A stretch of 30,590 nt of DNA from JAAYHV01 sp035268985 (lineage in GTDB: Bacteria; Bacillota; Clostridia; Peptostreptococcales; Anaerovoracaceae): assembly GCA_035268985.1 (NCBI GenBank), contig DATFJV010000051.1, forward strand, positions 1-30,590, read 5' to 3'. The position numbers and the translations under genes were made by a program. The first letter of the stretch is position 1. Each line of letters opens with the position of its first letter. This document shows, piece after piece, positions 7,431 to 15,911 of this stretch. The notes under the pieces were generated by a model, which saw nothing but the letters and a program-made list of their open reading frames with translations, searched no databases and was not told where the DNA came from.

Positions 7431-8840
7431 ATGGAAAGAAAAAGCGGCATATTACTACATGTATCATCCTTGCCTAGCAATTATGGTATAGGAAGCCTTG
7501 GTAAAAGCGCATACGACTTTGCCGACTTTTTAGCTGCATCAAAGCAAACATATTGGCAAATATTACCCTTGGGACCTACCTCAAAAGAAGGTTCTCCATA
7601 TAATTCTAATTCTGCATTTGCAGGCAACCCTTTTTTAATCGATTTAGATTATTTAATTAAAAATAATCTAATCAACTATTCTGATATTCCCATTTCTATG
7701 AAAAAAAGTCCCTCGAAAAAAGTAAATTACAAGACACTAAATAAATATCGATATCAAGTTTTGAAAAAATCATACAATAACTTAAAAAATAAAATGAAAG
7801 AATTTGAGGAATTCAAAAGAAGTAATTCATTTTGGTTAGATGATTATTCATTATATATTGCTCTAAAAAATTATTTTGATAAGCTACCTTGGTACAAATG
7901 GCCAGATGAAGGAATCAAGCTACATCAAAGGTCATCAATAAAAAAGTACCGTTCTTTTCTTGAAGAAAACATTGATGAAATCTCATTCATTCAATTCCTA
8001 TTTTACGAACAGCTTCAAAATTTAAAAACATATTTAAATATAATAGGCATTAAACTAATAGGTGATATGCCTTTGTATGTTTCCCATGATTCATGCGACG
8101 TTTGGTCTAATAGAGAATTATTTAAATTAGATGGAAATAATCTGCCAACAGAGGTAGCCGGGGTTCCTCCAGATTATTATTCAAAAAACGGACAAGTTTG
8201 GAATACCCCAATATATGAATGGGATAACTTGAATAAATCCAATTACGAATGGTGGATTAAAAGAATGAGTCATCAACTTAAATACGTTGACTTGTTAAGA
8301 ATAGACCATTTCAGGGGGATAGAAAGCTATTGGTCTATACCATATGGTGACATAACCGCTAAAAATGGTCATTGGAACAAAGGCCCAGGCAAAGACCTAA
8401 TCGATGTTATAAATACTAATTTTAATAAAGGCATATTGCTTGCTGAAAATCTAGGTCTCTTGACAAACGCATCTGAAGATTTATTAAAGTATTCTGGTTA
8501 TTTGGGCATGAACGTCATTCAATTTGAAAAGAATTTAGAAAGAATAGATAATAAGACAGTTTTATATACAAGTACACATGATAACGATACCCTTTTGGGT
8601 TATATAAAAAAACAAAATTTGAGAGAATCTTGTCATGATTTTTTGTTAAAAGGTAGCAATTCCAATGCAACGATGTTCCTTGCCTCTATGCAAGATTATC
8701 TGGAATTACCAAGTAAATGTAGGATGAATACTCCCAATACAGTTAAACATAATTGGCAGTGGCGTTTAAAAACCAACGAAATAAGCGAAACTTTATCTTC
8801 TAAAATAAGCGAAATCACAATTCAAGGTAGACGCACTTAA
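7431..8840 (+). CDS. malQ: 4-alpha-glucanotransferase (amylomaltase)
   Basis: GH77 enzyme that transfers alpha-1,4-glucan segments between maltooligosaccharides, releasing glucose, in cytoplasmic glycogen/maltodextrin turnover. It has 469 residues, slightly short of the common 490-510. The N-terminus RKSGILLHVSSLPSNYGIGSLG is diagnostic. The catalytic triad is visible: Asp292 in RIDHFRG, Glu339 in LAENLG and Asp384 in THDNDT. GDMPLYVSHDSCDVW and a C-terminal RMNTPNTVKHNWQWR are also present. The reading frame runs 40 codons upstream, but AGGAGG seven bases before the ATG at 7431 fixes the start and matches the family N-terminus. It stands alone with no other mal or glg gene, and converges on fbp. 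Confidence 0.95.
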   Translation: MERKSGILLHVSSLPSNYGIGSLGKSAYDFADFLAASKQTYWQILPLGPTSKEGSPYNSNSAFAGNPFLIDLDYLIKNNLINYSDIPISMKKSPSKKVNYKTLNKYRYQVLKKSYNNLKNKMKEFEEFKRSNSFWLDDYSLYIALKNYFDKLPWYKWPDEGIKLHQRSSIKKYRSFLEENIDEISFIQFLFYEQLQNLKTYLNIIGIKLIGDMPLYVSHDSCDVWSNRELFKLDGNNLPTEVAGVPPDYYSKNGQVWNTPIYEWDNLNKSNYEWWIKRMSHQLKYVDLLRIDHFRGIESYWSIPYGDITAKNGHWNKGPGKDLIDVINTNFNKGILLAENLGLLTNASEDLLKYSGYLGMNVIQFEKNLERIDNKTVLYTSTHDNDTLLGYIKKQNLRESCHDFLLKGSNSNATMFLASMQDYLELPSKCRMNTPNTVKHNWQWRLKTNEISETLSSKISEITIQGRRT

Positions 8841-8860
8841 AAGGAAGCCTTTCGGCTCCC
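8841..8860. terminator. Convergent terminator between malQ and fbp
   Basis: GGAAGCC-TTTC-GGCTCCC hairpin directly after the malQ stop, touching the fbp stop codon. On the minus strand it is followed by TTTTAA, so it serves fbp best. On the plus strand it lacks a T run. Confidence 0.6.
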
Positions 8861-10824
8861 TAGCAATTCTGAGGTAAATTGGTTTCTTTTATTTCACCAT
8901 TTTTATATGCATTTATTAATGAATTTAAATCTTCAATCTGCCTAGTTAATTCAATTCCTATATCCGTATCTATAATCATCATTCTTTCTGGCATTCTATA
9001 GACTTCACGCATTATCGGATGATTAAAAACTTGAGTTCCATCTTCTAATATAGGAGAATAATCCTTGTGTTCTGCCAAACTCATAAATCTAGAGTTAAAA
9101 ATAAATGTATAGCCAGCTATTCCTGTAGTTTTTTGATAAGCCTTTGATATCCCACCATCTATTACGTACAACATTCCTTCTCCCTTTATTGGGCTCTCTC
9201 CATCTTTTATCCTAACAGGAACATGTCCATTTATTATTTTCGCTCTCGATGGATCTAGACCAAAATCCCTAATTATATTTGTGCAAATCTCCTTAGAATC
9301 AATATACTTATAGTAAGGCATTGCTCTCTCTTTGTGGGCTGCTTTATCTTCTATGAACAACCGCTCCAATGTGGTCATTTTTTCTTTTCCAAACAACGGA
9401 GAATTGCCGCCTAGCCACAAATACCACATAACATCAGCAGCACTTGCTCTGCTTTCACCTCTCGGAGGATTAAAATACGCGTTTCTTACTTGCATATCTA
9501 GAAAAGTCATCAACTTGGAACCTTTATGGGTTTCGCCGTTTAAAGTAACCTCTTTAAACTCACCATTTTCATTCATAGGTATACAACCATGATAAAGAAG
9601 ATTCCCATTGATTTTGCTATAAAGAGCTCCATGACTATATAAATATTGCAGATGTTCTTGCAATCTTTTTGAGTTAAGTATCGAAGCTTCAAGGGAATTC
9701 ATTATCTCTTCTTCTTCCTTCGTAAGCTTATATGGGTTATTGGGATCTATAGTAGGCAAGTAGTTGTCCTTTAATTCATAAACCATCCCTTCCACTTCTA
9801 TTGTTCCCTTACTAAAATCAATTTTTTCTAAAAGCAATCTTTTTTCAAGGTCATATTCTGGCCTTTTCATTATAGTCTGACCTTCTACCTTAAATTGACA
9901 AATCGCTATTGTTTTGTGCATCTTTGCCGCCAACTCTTCATCTATAGGGTCATATCTGTTTCTATCTAATATATGTGGTTTAAAAGCAGTACATGGGTCA
10001 TCTTTATATATTTTATCTGCATAAGTTGCTAATGGTCTTAGGTTAATAGCATAACCGACCTCTAGCATATCAAAATTGTTATAGCTAACATTCATTCTAA
10101 TAATATTAGCTATGCAAGGCCAATTACCTAAAGCCGCTCCCATCCAAACTATATCATGATTCCCCCATTGTATATCAACATCATGTCTTTCAATTAAAAA
10201 GTCCATAATTTTATCAGGATGGGGACCTCTATCATATATATCTCCTACTATATGTAATTGGTCCACAGCTAAATTACTTATGGCTTCCGCTAACTCAGTG
10301 ATTAATGTTTCACCTGCTTCATATTCAATTATAGAATCTATTATTTGTTCATAATAGTGAGCTCTGTTTTCGTCATTATCTGCAAAAAGTAGTTCATCTA
10401 TTATGTATCCAGAATTCTCAGGTAACGCCTTCCTAACCTTAGACCTTGTGTACTTTGATGATACCCCTCTACATATCGCAACTAATCTATATAAAGCAGT
10501 TGAACACCATTCATTAAAATCTTTTTCATTGTTTTTTCTTATTTCAATTTCAGCTTTAGGGTTATATATAAGTGCTGCTAAAGCATCAATATCATCTTGA
10601 CTTAATTCATTGCTAAACCGTTCATCTATTTTCCTCTTAATGGTTCCAGATGCACTTCTTACCATATATTGGAACGCATCATATTCTCCATGTAAGTCAC
10701 TTAAAAAATATTCTGTCCCCTTGGGCAATGCCAGTATAGCCTTTAAGTTTATTATTTCACTTTTTACGGCTCTATGATTTGGGTATTCCTTTGATAACAT
10801 TTGCAAATACTTGCTCTCAGGCAT
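8860..10824 (-). CDS. fbp: Fructose-1,6-bisphosphatase, class III (Firmicutes type)
   Basis: Hydrolyses fructose-1,6-bisphosphate to fructose-6-phosphate in gluconeogenesis. It has 654 residues, close to the B. subtilis Fbp length. This class is a calcineurin-like metallophosphatase, unrelated to the E. coli-type FBPase. Metal-binding motifs are in order: FLSDLHGEYDAFQYMV near residue 42, VGDIYDRGPHPDKIMD near 194, WGNHDIVWMGAALGNW near 220, and INGHVPVRIKDGESP near 540. The start ATG has AAAGGA nine bases upstream. The gene follows murA by only 22 bases on the same strand, so it is probably co-transcribed from the murA promoter. This links a gluconeogenic enzyme with peptidoglycan precursor synthesis. 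Confidence 0.95.
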   Translation of the reverse strand: MPESKYLQMLSKEYPNHRAVKSEIINLKAILALPKGTEYFLSDLHGEYDAFQYMVRSASGTIKRKIDERFSNELSQDDIDALAALIYNPKAEIEIRKNNEKDFNEWCSTALYRLVAICRGVSSKYTRSKVRKALPENSGYIIDELLFADNDENRAHYYEQIIDSIIEYEAGETLITELAEAISNLAVDQLHIVGDIYDRGPHPDKIMDFLIERHDVDIQWGNHDIVWMGAALGNWPCIANIIRMNVSYNNFDMLEVGYAINLRPLATYADKIYKDDPCTAFKPHILDRNRYDPIDEELAAKMHKTIAICQFKVEGQTIMKRPEYDLEKRLLLEKIDFSKGTIEVEGMVYELKDNYLPTIDPNNPYKLTKEEEEIMNSLEASILNSKRLQEHLQYLYSHGALYSKINGNLLYHGCIPMNENGEFKEVTLNGETHKGSKLMTFLDMQVRNAYFNPPRGESRASAADVMWYLWLGGNSPLFGKEKMTTLERLFIEDKAAHKERAMPYYKYIDSKEICTNIIRDFGLDPSRAKIINGHVPVRIKDGESPIKGEGMLYVIDGGISKAYQKTTGIAGYTFIFNSRFMSLAEHKDYSPILEDGTQVFNHPIMREVYRMPERMMIIDTDIGIELTRQIEDLNSLINAYKNGEIKETNLPQNC

Positions 10825-10846
10825 AATAAAAATCCTTTCTTAGCTA

Positions 10847-12112
10847 TTACTCTTCAACTTTAATTATTGTAGCCCCTATATTTCTAAACTTTTCAACAAA
10901 GTTCTCATAACCTCTTTCGATATGATATATCTGAGTTACCTCAGTAATGCCTTCAGCATATAGTCCTGCTAATACCATAGCAGCGCCTGCTCTTAAATCA
11001 GTAGCAACAACTTTCGCTCCTTCCAATTTAGAATCACCCGGCACATATGCAGTTCTGTCTTTAGTCTTAATATTTGCACCCATTCTGTTTAATTCATTAA
11101 CATGCATAAATCTGTTTTCAAATACGCTCTCTTTAACTTCACTGCTCCCTTTAACAGTGGTTAAAAAAGCCATGAATGGAGATTGGATATCCGTTGGAAA
11201 CCCAGGATATGGCAAAGTTTTAATATTAGTAGCAGTTAATTCCCTATCTCTTGCATCAACATAAAGCCCTTCATCTACTAGTTCAACGCTAACTCCGCAT
11301 TCTTTGAGCTTTGCAATAATTGGTTTTACGTGATCAGGAACAATGTTTTTTATTAAAACCTCACCTCTAGTGACTGCCGCCGCAAGCATAAAAGTCCCAG
11401 TTTCAATTCTATCAGGAATTACTGTGTGCTGTACTCCTTTTAGTTTCTTAACGCCTTCTATTTTAATAGTATCCGTACCTGCTCCTTTAATTCTAGCTCC
11501 CATTTTATTTAAAAAGTTTGCTAAATCTACAATTTCAGGCTCCTCTGCCGCATTTTCAAGATATGTTGTTCCCTCAGCTAACACCGCCGCCATCATTAAA
11601 TTTTCAGTAGCTCCAACGCTAGGAAAATCCAAATAAATTGTATCTCCAATTAACCCTTTAGGGCCTACTTTAGCTTCTACGAAAAAATCTCCTTCAACAA
11701 CATCTGCACCTAATGCCTTAAAACCCTTCAAGTGTAAATCTATAGGCCTTTTCCCAATTGCGCAGCCTCCAGGAAGGGGCATATATGCTCTTCCACATCT
11801 AGCCAACAAGGGACCCATTACCAAAAATGATGCCCTCATTTTTTTAACTAACTCATAGTCTCCATTAGTAGTAGTTATTTCCCCAATATCAACTGAGATT
11901 TCGCCTTTACCATCACAGCCAATTTTAGCCCCAAATGAAACGAGCATATCTCTCATTACGATTACATCCTTTAATTCTGGAACATCATCTATTTTACAGG
12001 TTTCTTCAGACAACAACGTAGCGGCCATAAGCGGTAATACCGCATTCTTAGCGCCGCTAATTACAACTTCGCCACATAGTGGCCCATTATTTTGAACAAT
12101 TAGTTTTGACAC
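10847..12112 (-). CDS. murA: UDP-N-acetylglucosamine 1-carboxyvinyltransferase
   Basis: First committed step of peptidoglycan synthesis: transfers enolpyruvate from PEP to UDP-GlcNAc. It is about 421 residues. SGAKNAVLPLMAATLL near the N-terminus carries the conserved Lys-Asn. The catalytic cysteine is in the PLPGGCAIGKRPIDLHL loop (about Cys117), so fosfomycin sensitivity would be expected from this copy. The frame could begin at a TTG at 12118, but AAGGAG is then only one base away. The GTG at 12110-12112 lies seven bases from it and is preferred. It has its own promoter and leads a two-gene unit with fbp. Low-GC Gram-positives often have two MurA paralogues; which this is cannot be told here. 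Confidence 0.95.
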   Translation of the reverse strand: MSKLIVQNNGPLCGEVVISGAKNAVLPLMAATLLSEETCKIDDVPELKDVIVMRDMLVSFGAKIGCDGKGEISVDIGEITTTNGDYELVKKMRASFLVMGPLLARCGRAYMPLPGGCAIGKRPIDLHLKGFKALGADVVEGDFFVEAKVGPKGLIGDTIYLDFPSVGATENLMMAAVLAEGTTYLENAAEEPEIVDLANFLNKMGARIKGAGTDTIKIEGVKKLKGVQHTVIPDRIETGTFMLAAAVTRGEVLIKNIVPDHVKPIIAKLKECGVSVELVDEGLYVDARDRELTATNIKTLPYPGFPTDIQSPFMAFLTTVKGSSEVKESVFENRFMHVNELNRMGANIKTKDRTAYVPGDSKLEGAKVVATDLRAGAAMVLAGLYAEGITEVTQIYHIERGYENFVEKFRNIGATIIKVEE

Positions 12113-12140
12113 AAACAATCTCCTTAAATATTATTTTATA

Positions 12141-12169
12141 ATTATACTATTTTTGGTTAATTATTGCAA
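12141..12169 (-). promoter_or_regulatory. Promoter of murA-fbp
   Basis: On the minus strand TTGCAA (12164-12169), 17 bases, TATAAT (12141-12146), about 29 bases before the GTG start. Confidence 0.75.
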
Positions 12170-12186
12170 TATTTTAATATATAGCA

Positions 12187-12206
12187 AAACCGGCAAAAGC
12201 CGGTTT
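12187..12206 (-). terminator. Terminator after the tmk operon
   Basis: AAACCGGC and GCCGGTTT form a perfect 8-bp stem around a four-base loop, 26 bases past the stop of the DUF948-like gene. The T run is poor, so termination may be partial. It lies just upstream of the murA promoter. Confidence 0.55.
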
Positions 12207-12231
12207 ATATTTATACAATTCATACACTTTG

Positions 12232-12567
12232 CTATTCATCTTCTTTTTTAAATTTATTAATTACTCCTTGAAGAGATGCTAACGCTTTGCCAATATTAGT
12301 CATGGTTTTAACTATGCTTTCGTTCCCTTTTATAGCATCAGTAATAGTTCCAAAAGCCTTAATAATATCTGCCACAACTCCGTCAATTTCGGTCGCTTCT
12401 TTAGCAGATATAGCAGACACAACTTTGGCATCGTCCATAATCTCATTAGTCTTCTTAAGCGTAATAATTAGGTTTTTAGTCAGCACTATCAAATATACGA
12501 TAAATACAAATAGTGCAGCAAAAACAAGGAATAAAATTAGTTCATTAAGATCAACTGTTACTTCCAT
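12232..12567 (-). CDS. Small single-pass membrane protein, DUF948-like
   Basis: The protein is 111 residues from the ATG at 12565-12567, which has GGAGA upstream. The open frame extends ten codons further, without a better ribosome site. One strongly hydrophobic segment, about residues 9-31 (LILFLVFAALFVFIVYLIVL), is followed by an amphipathic region. That region has heptad-like spacing (TLKKTNEIMDDAKVV, then DIIKAFGTITDAI) and a lysine-rich end. This fits the DUF948 or YtxG-like pattern of an N-terminal anchor plus a coiled coil, function unknown. It is the last gene of the tmk operon. The family call is by shape and not certain. Confidence 0.6.
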   Translation of the reverse strand: MEVTVDLNELILFLVFAALFVFIVYLIVLTKNLIITLKKTNEIMDDAKVVSAISAKEATEIDGVVADIIKAFGTITDAIKGNESIVKTMTNIGKALASLQGVINKFKKEDE

Positions 12568-12621
12568 GGCATATCTCCTTTCTTGCTCACAATTCAATTA
12601 TACATTTATACCTTATCAATA

Positions 12622-13371
12622 TCAATCTAATCTTTCATATATCCTTAATATTTCTTGATGATAAGATTCATTTTCATAAATATTTATTTCCTTTAGTATA
12701 TTAATATCATTCTTTCCGCCTTTTATGCCATGAATCAACATTATATTCGGCGCTTCTCCATGTCTAGCTGATACAAACTGCAATTCATATGGTTCTATCT
12801 CATTTTTTTTCATGTAGTATATGATATTTGACAACCTAGAAGGCCTATGTACCATATAAAAATGCCCCCTTTGCCTAAGATTGTTAGCCCCAACTCTTAT
12901 AAAGTCTTCTACTTGTGCAGTAGTTTCATGTCTTGCGATAAATTTAGCTTCTGACTCATTTCTTATTCCACTTCCTAGTTTTTTATATGGGGAATTGCAT
13001 GTAATTGCGTCAAATTCATCAAATTCTTTTTTCTGTATCTCTAAAATATCCATGTTAAAAAATTCTATATTTGACATACCATTTATTTCCAAGCCCTTCA
13101 TTGACTTTTCCCAAGATTTTTTTTGTTTTTCCACACCTACTATATATTCAATGTTTTTCTTATGGGATAATATAAAGGGTATGATTCCTGTTCCCGTGCC
13201 CAAATCCATTACTCTATCAAATTTATGAGATTTCGAGCCTGTTTCGCCTGCAACAAATGCGCTGAGCAAAACCGCATCTATTCCATAGCAAAACTCCTTT
13301 GGATTTTGAACAATTTTTATATCAGCAAATCCTGTTTTATCTATTCTTTCTTCATCAGATAAATTCATCAT
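12622..13371 (-). CDS. tRNA1(Val) adenine-37 N6-methyltransferase-like (TrmN6/YabB)
   Basis: Class I SAM-dependent methyltransferase, 249 residues. Motif I is VMDLGTGTGIIPFIL at residues 54-68. Motif IV is CNSPYKK at about 125-131, a variant of the N-P-P-Y used by N6-adenine methyltransferases. The N-terminal FCYGIDAVLLSAFV matches the TrmN6/YabB family (Q-x-x-x-G-x-D-A-x-L-L-A). The expected role is methylation of A37 in tRNA-Val, but the Ser in place of the first Pro leaves exact specificity open. The start ATG overlaps the ricT stop as TAATG, so translation is coupled. The same order (holB-ricT-...-yabB) occurs in Bacillus. Confidence 0.85.
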   Translation of the reverse strand: MMNLSDEERIDKTGFADIKIVQNPKEFCYGIDAVLLSAFVAGETGSKSHKFDRVMDLGTGTGIIPFILSHKKNIEYIVGVEKQKKSWEKSMKGLEINGMSNIEFFNMDILEIQKKEFDEFDAITCNSPYKKLGSGIRNESEAKFIARHETTAQVEDFIRVGANNLRQRGHFYMVHRPSRLSNIIYYMKKNEIEPYELQFVSARHGEAPNIMLIHGIKGGKNDINILKEINIYENESYHQEILRIYERLD

Positions 13372-14285
13372 TAGTCTTTAATTAATTCCTTAATTTCCTT
13401 TAAAGTTTCTTCATCGACCTCTTCGTAAATATTCTCTTTATTTTTTTTCTTCTTATCTATTCTTTTAATATCTTCTTTTTTATATGCGTAAACATCAGTC
13501 GATAGTTTTTCTTCACCTGTTTCTTTGTCTTTTTCAACCAACCTAGCTTTAATATCATTTTTTAATAAATTTATACTAATTACTTTTGCCGTTCCATCAT
13601 TTGTTTTTATTTTTTCATCAACGTTAGGCATCCCTTTTCTTAGTTCACTATATACATCATTTTCATAGTTTAAGCAACACATGAGCCTTCCACAGACACC
13701 GGATATCTTAGCAGGATTTAATGATAAATTTTGGGTTTTAGCCATTTTTATAGATACTGGTTGAAAATCTGCTAACCATTTATTGCAACACAAAGGTCTT
13801 CCACAAGCACCAATACCACCTAGCATTTTTGATTCGTCCCTAACACCTACTTGTCTAAGCTCTATTCTCATTTTAAAATATGAAGCCAAATCCTTTACTA
13901 ACTCTCTAAAGTCAACTCTTCCATCTGCAGTGAAATAAAAAACAACCTTTGTGTTATCAATTGTATATTCCACATCTATTAATTTCATGTCAAGTTTATG
14001 CTCAATTATTTTTTCCTTGCATACCGAAAATGCCTCTTTCTCCCTTTCAGAACTTTTTTCCCTATTCTCTATATCTTTATCTGTAGCTATTCTTTCCACG
14101 GTCTTAAGAGGCTGAACGATTTCATCTTCTCCAACTTCTCTATTTGCAAGAACCACATCTCCTAGCTCAAGTCCTCTAGCAGTTTCTACCACCACTTTAT
14201 CTCCCACATTAAACTTTATGTTTGTAGGATCAAAATAATATATCTTTCCTGCTTGCATAAACCTTATGCCTACTATTTCAATCAT
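13371..14285 (-). CDS. ricT: PSP1-domain regulatory complex protein RicT (YaaT)
   Basis: It has 304 residues. The PSP1 domain is the central part. Six cysteines sit in two clusters, Cys161, Cys166 and Cys167 (GACGRPLCC) and Cys198, Cys203 and Cys204 (GVCGRLMCC). They match the pattern that binds [4Fe-4S] in the B. subtilis RicA-RicF-RicT (YmcA-YlbF-YaaT) complex, which directs RNase Y maturation of mRNAs and affects sporulation, competence and biofilm formation. The C-terminal 60 residues are strongly charged (K/E-rich), typical of the family. Its start codon overlaps the holB stop, and its stop overlaps the next gene. Confidence 0.93.
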   Translation of the reverse strand: MIEIVGIRFMQAGKIYYFDPTNIKFNVGDKVVVETARGLELGDVVLANREVGEDEIVQPLKTVERIATDKDIENREKSSEREKEAFSVCKEKIIEHKLDMKLIDVEYTIDNTKVVFYFTADGRVDFRELVKDLASYFKMRIELRQVGVRDESKMLGGIGACGRPLCCNKWLADFQPVSIKMAKTQNLSLNPAKISGVCGRLMCCLNYENDVYSELRKGMPNVDEKIKTNDGTAKVISINLLKNDIKARLVEKDKETGEEKLSTDVYAYKKEDIKRIDKKKKNKENIYEEVDEETLKEIKELIKD

Positions 14286-15094
14286 TATTTCCCTCCAAGT
14301 TCTATATACATTCTTTTTAGGGCATTTTTCCTATTCATGCCACTTGATATATCTTTACGCGTTTGTTCAATATTAAATATGGCCTCCGTGTAATATGACA
14401 CAAAATCTTCATTGATATAATTTTTTAACAACCTATCTCTATAAACATTTTCCAATTCATTTAATAAAGAAATTGCATCATCATCTGTTTTAATAAATTT
14501 GTTAAGATATTCTCTATAATTCTTAAAAATTTCATCTTCATTTATTAAGTTAAAAACTTCTAACGCCTTTTCCTTTTGTCTATTAGTACTAATGAAACCT
14601 TGATTAAGCTTAACCATTATACATCTAGATATTATGGTCTCTATTAAACTTTCACTATTGGCAGTTAGTAGTATTATAACCGTTCCGTCACTTGGCTCTT
14701 CTAACATTTTTAGCATCTTGTTTTGACCTATTTCATTTATTTTTTCTGCGTCCTCTAATATTACAATATTCTTATTACCCGAAGCAGGCTTAAGATTAAG
14801 TTTTTTAGCCATATCTTTAATATCTTCTACGCTATATCCAGTCTTGTTACTTTGCTCTAAATAATAAATGTCTTCGTGATTTCCGTGAGTAATTTTATTA
14901 CAAGTCACGCAATCATCGCATCCTATTGCTTTTGTATCTTCACATAAAATACCTTTGCAAAAGTCTTTTGCAAAATTCAGTCTAGAGTCCTTATTCCCAC
15001 CTTCAATTATATAGGCATGGGATAATTGATCATTTTTAATTGAATCACGTATTCCTTCTATTATAATACCATCATACCTATTTAAAGACACCAC
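14285..15094 (-). CDS. holB: DNA polymerase III delta' subunit
   Basis: Clamp-loader delta' subunit, 269 residues. It has the AAA+ fold without a working Walker A: the P-loop position reads EGGNKDSRLNFA, as expected for delta'. The four zinc-binding cysteines are Cys51, Cys59, Cys62 and Cys65 (CEDTKAIGCDDCVTC). NKNIVILEDAEKINEIGQNKMLKMLEEPS is the Walker B/sensor region, and SRCIMVKL follows. Two GTG codons in a row follow AGGAG, so the start is a GTG at 15094 or 15091. It lies eight bases after tmk and overlaps ricT, a conserved block in Firmicutes. Confidence 0.93.
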   Translation of the reverse strand: MVSLNRYDGIIIEGIRDSIKNDQLSHAYIIEGGNKDSRLNFAKDFCKGILCEDTKAIGCDDCVTCNKITHGNHEDIYYLEQSNKTGYSVEDIKDMAKKLNLKPASGNKNIVILEDAEKINEIGQNKMLKMLEEPSDGTVIILLTANSESLIETIISRCIMVKLNQGFISTNRQKEKALEVFNLINEDEIFKNYREYLNKFIKTDDDAISLLNELENVYRDRLLKNYINEDFVSYYTEAIFNIEQTRKDISSGMNRKNALKRMYIELGGK

Positions 15095-15102
15095 ATTACT
15101 CC

Positions 15103-15720
15103 TTATAACTCTATCTTATCAAGAATACTATATATATCAGCCTTAACTGCTTCAATATTCTTACTTGCATCAATTACATGAAATCTACTGGGCTCTTTTT
15201 CGCAAAGTTTTCTATACCCTTCGTAGACACGTTGATGGAAATCATCTTTTTGTATTTCCAAACGATCCTTTTCATTATTATTAATTCTCCCTCTGCCTTC
15301 TTCGGGATTAATTAACAAAAGTATTGTTATATCTGGCTTAACTCCTGCAATGGCATAATCATTAATTACAGTTACTAGTTCCCCCAATTCTCTTCCATAA
15401 CCTTGATATGCTATGCTAGAATCAACATACCTATCACATAAAACTACTCTGCCTTCGTCTAATTTGGGTTTAATTTTTTCATTTACATGTTGTGCTCTAG
15501 ACGCTGCGTAAAGTAAAGCTTCTGCCATGTCACACATTTTTTCATTTTCTTTATCTAGAATTATTTTCCTGATTTTTTCGCCAATTTCTGTACCGCCAGG
15601 TTCCCTCGTAAATATAATATCAATATCCTTTTCTTTAAAATATTTAATTATATTTTTCAATTGAGTCGACTTTCCTGCGCCATCTGGCCCTTCTATTGAG
15701 ATAAAATAACCTTTATTCAC
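15103..15720 (-). CDS. tmk: Thymidylate kinase
   Basis: Phosphorylates dTMP to dTDP. It is 205 residues with the start used here. The P-loop GPDGAGKST is at residues 11-19, TREPGGTEIGEKIR is the DR-type region, and DRYVDSSIAYQG follows. The frame is open nine codons further upstream to an ATG-like start at 15747. However, GGAGG lies five bases before the GTG at 15718-15720, and that gives the standard N-terminus (MNKGYFISIEG). This start overlaps the stop of the preceding 40-codon ORF by eight bases, so the two are translationally coupled. Confidence 0.95.
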   Translation of the reverse strand: MNKGYFISIEGPDGAGKSTQLKNIIKYFKEKDIDIIFTREPGGTEIGEKIRKIILDKENEKMCDMAEALLYAASRAQHVNEKIKPKLDEGRVVLCDRYVDSSIAYQGYGRELGELVTVINDYAIAGVKPDITILLLINPEEGRGRINNNEKDRLEIQKDDFHQRVYEGYRKLCEKEPSRFHVIDASKNIEAVKADIYSILDKIEL

Positions 15721-15835
15721 GTTTACCTCCACCCATTTCATCAGCAAATTTTGTGATTAATTTATATGCTAAATATATAAAGGGCATACTTATCAAAAAA
15801 GCAAATATAATTTTCAAAACAAACATTATACTCAT
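15713..15835 (-). CDS. 40-residue single-pass membrane peptide upstream of tmk
   Basis: A small ORF of 40 codons plus stop begins at an ATG (15833-15835), with AGGAAGG seven bases upstream. The product begins MSIMFVLKIIFAFLISM, continues PFIYLAYKLITKFAD and ends EMGGGKRE. It thus has one hydrophobic helix (about residues 3-24) and a charged tail. The stop codon TAA overlaps the tmk GTG start, and the tmk Shine-Dalgarno site lies inside its last codons. That layout, plus its own ribosome site and position as the first gene after the promoter, supports real translation. I recognise no family. It could be a functional micro-membrane protein or a leader that couples tmk translation. Confidence 0.65.
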   Translation of the reverse strand: MSIMFVLKIIFAFLISMPFIYLAYKLITKFADEMGGGKRE

Positions 15836-15866
15836 AATAATACCTTCCTTTAGACATACTATATAA

Positions 15867-15895
15867 ATTATATCATAACCACTTAATTTAATACA
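15867..15895 (-). promoter_or_regulatory. Promoter of the tmk operon (extended -10)
   Basis: On the minus strand TGTATT (15890-15895), 17 bases, TGATATAAT with the -10 at 15867-15872. The extended TG compensates for a weak -35. The outer end of the -35 touches the left target repeat of the IS remnant. Confidence 0.65.
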
Positions 15896-15911
15896 GTTCT
15901 TTTTTCTTTCT
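15895..15911. repeat. 17-bp direct repeat, left copy (probable target duplication)
   Basis: AGTTCTTTTTTCTTTCT, identical to 16665-16681. The bases on either side differ, so the identity is exactly 17 bp. It borders the left end of the IS remnant. Confidence 0.8.

Noticed and set aside
10947..11636. Plus-strand open frames of 97-105 codons inside murA
   Set aside because: They are antisense to murA, and their residue make-up is the usual shadow of a conserved coding strand.
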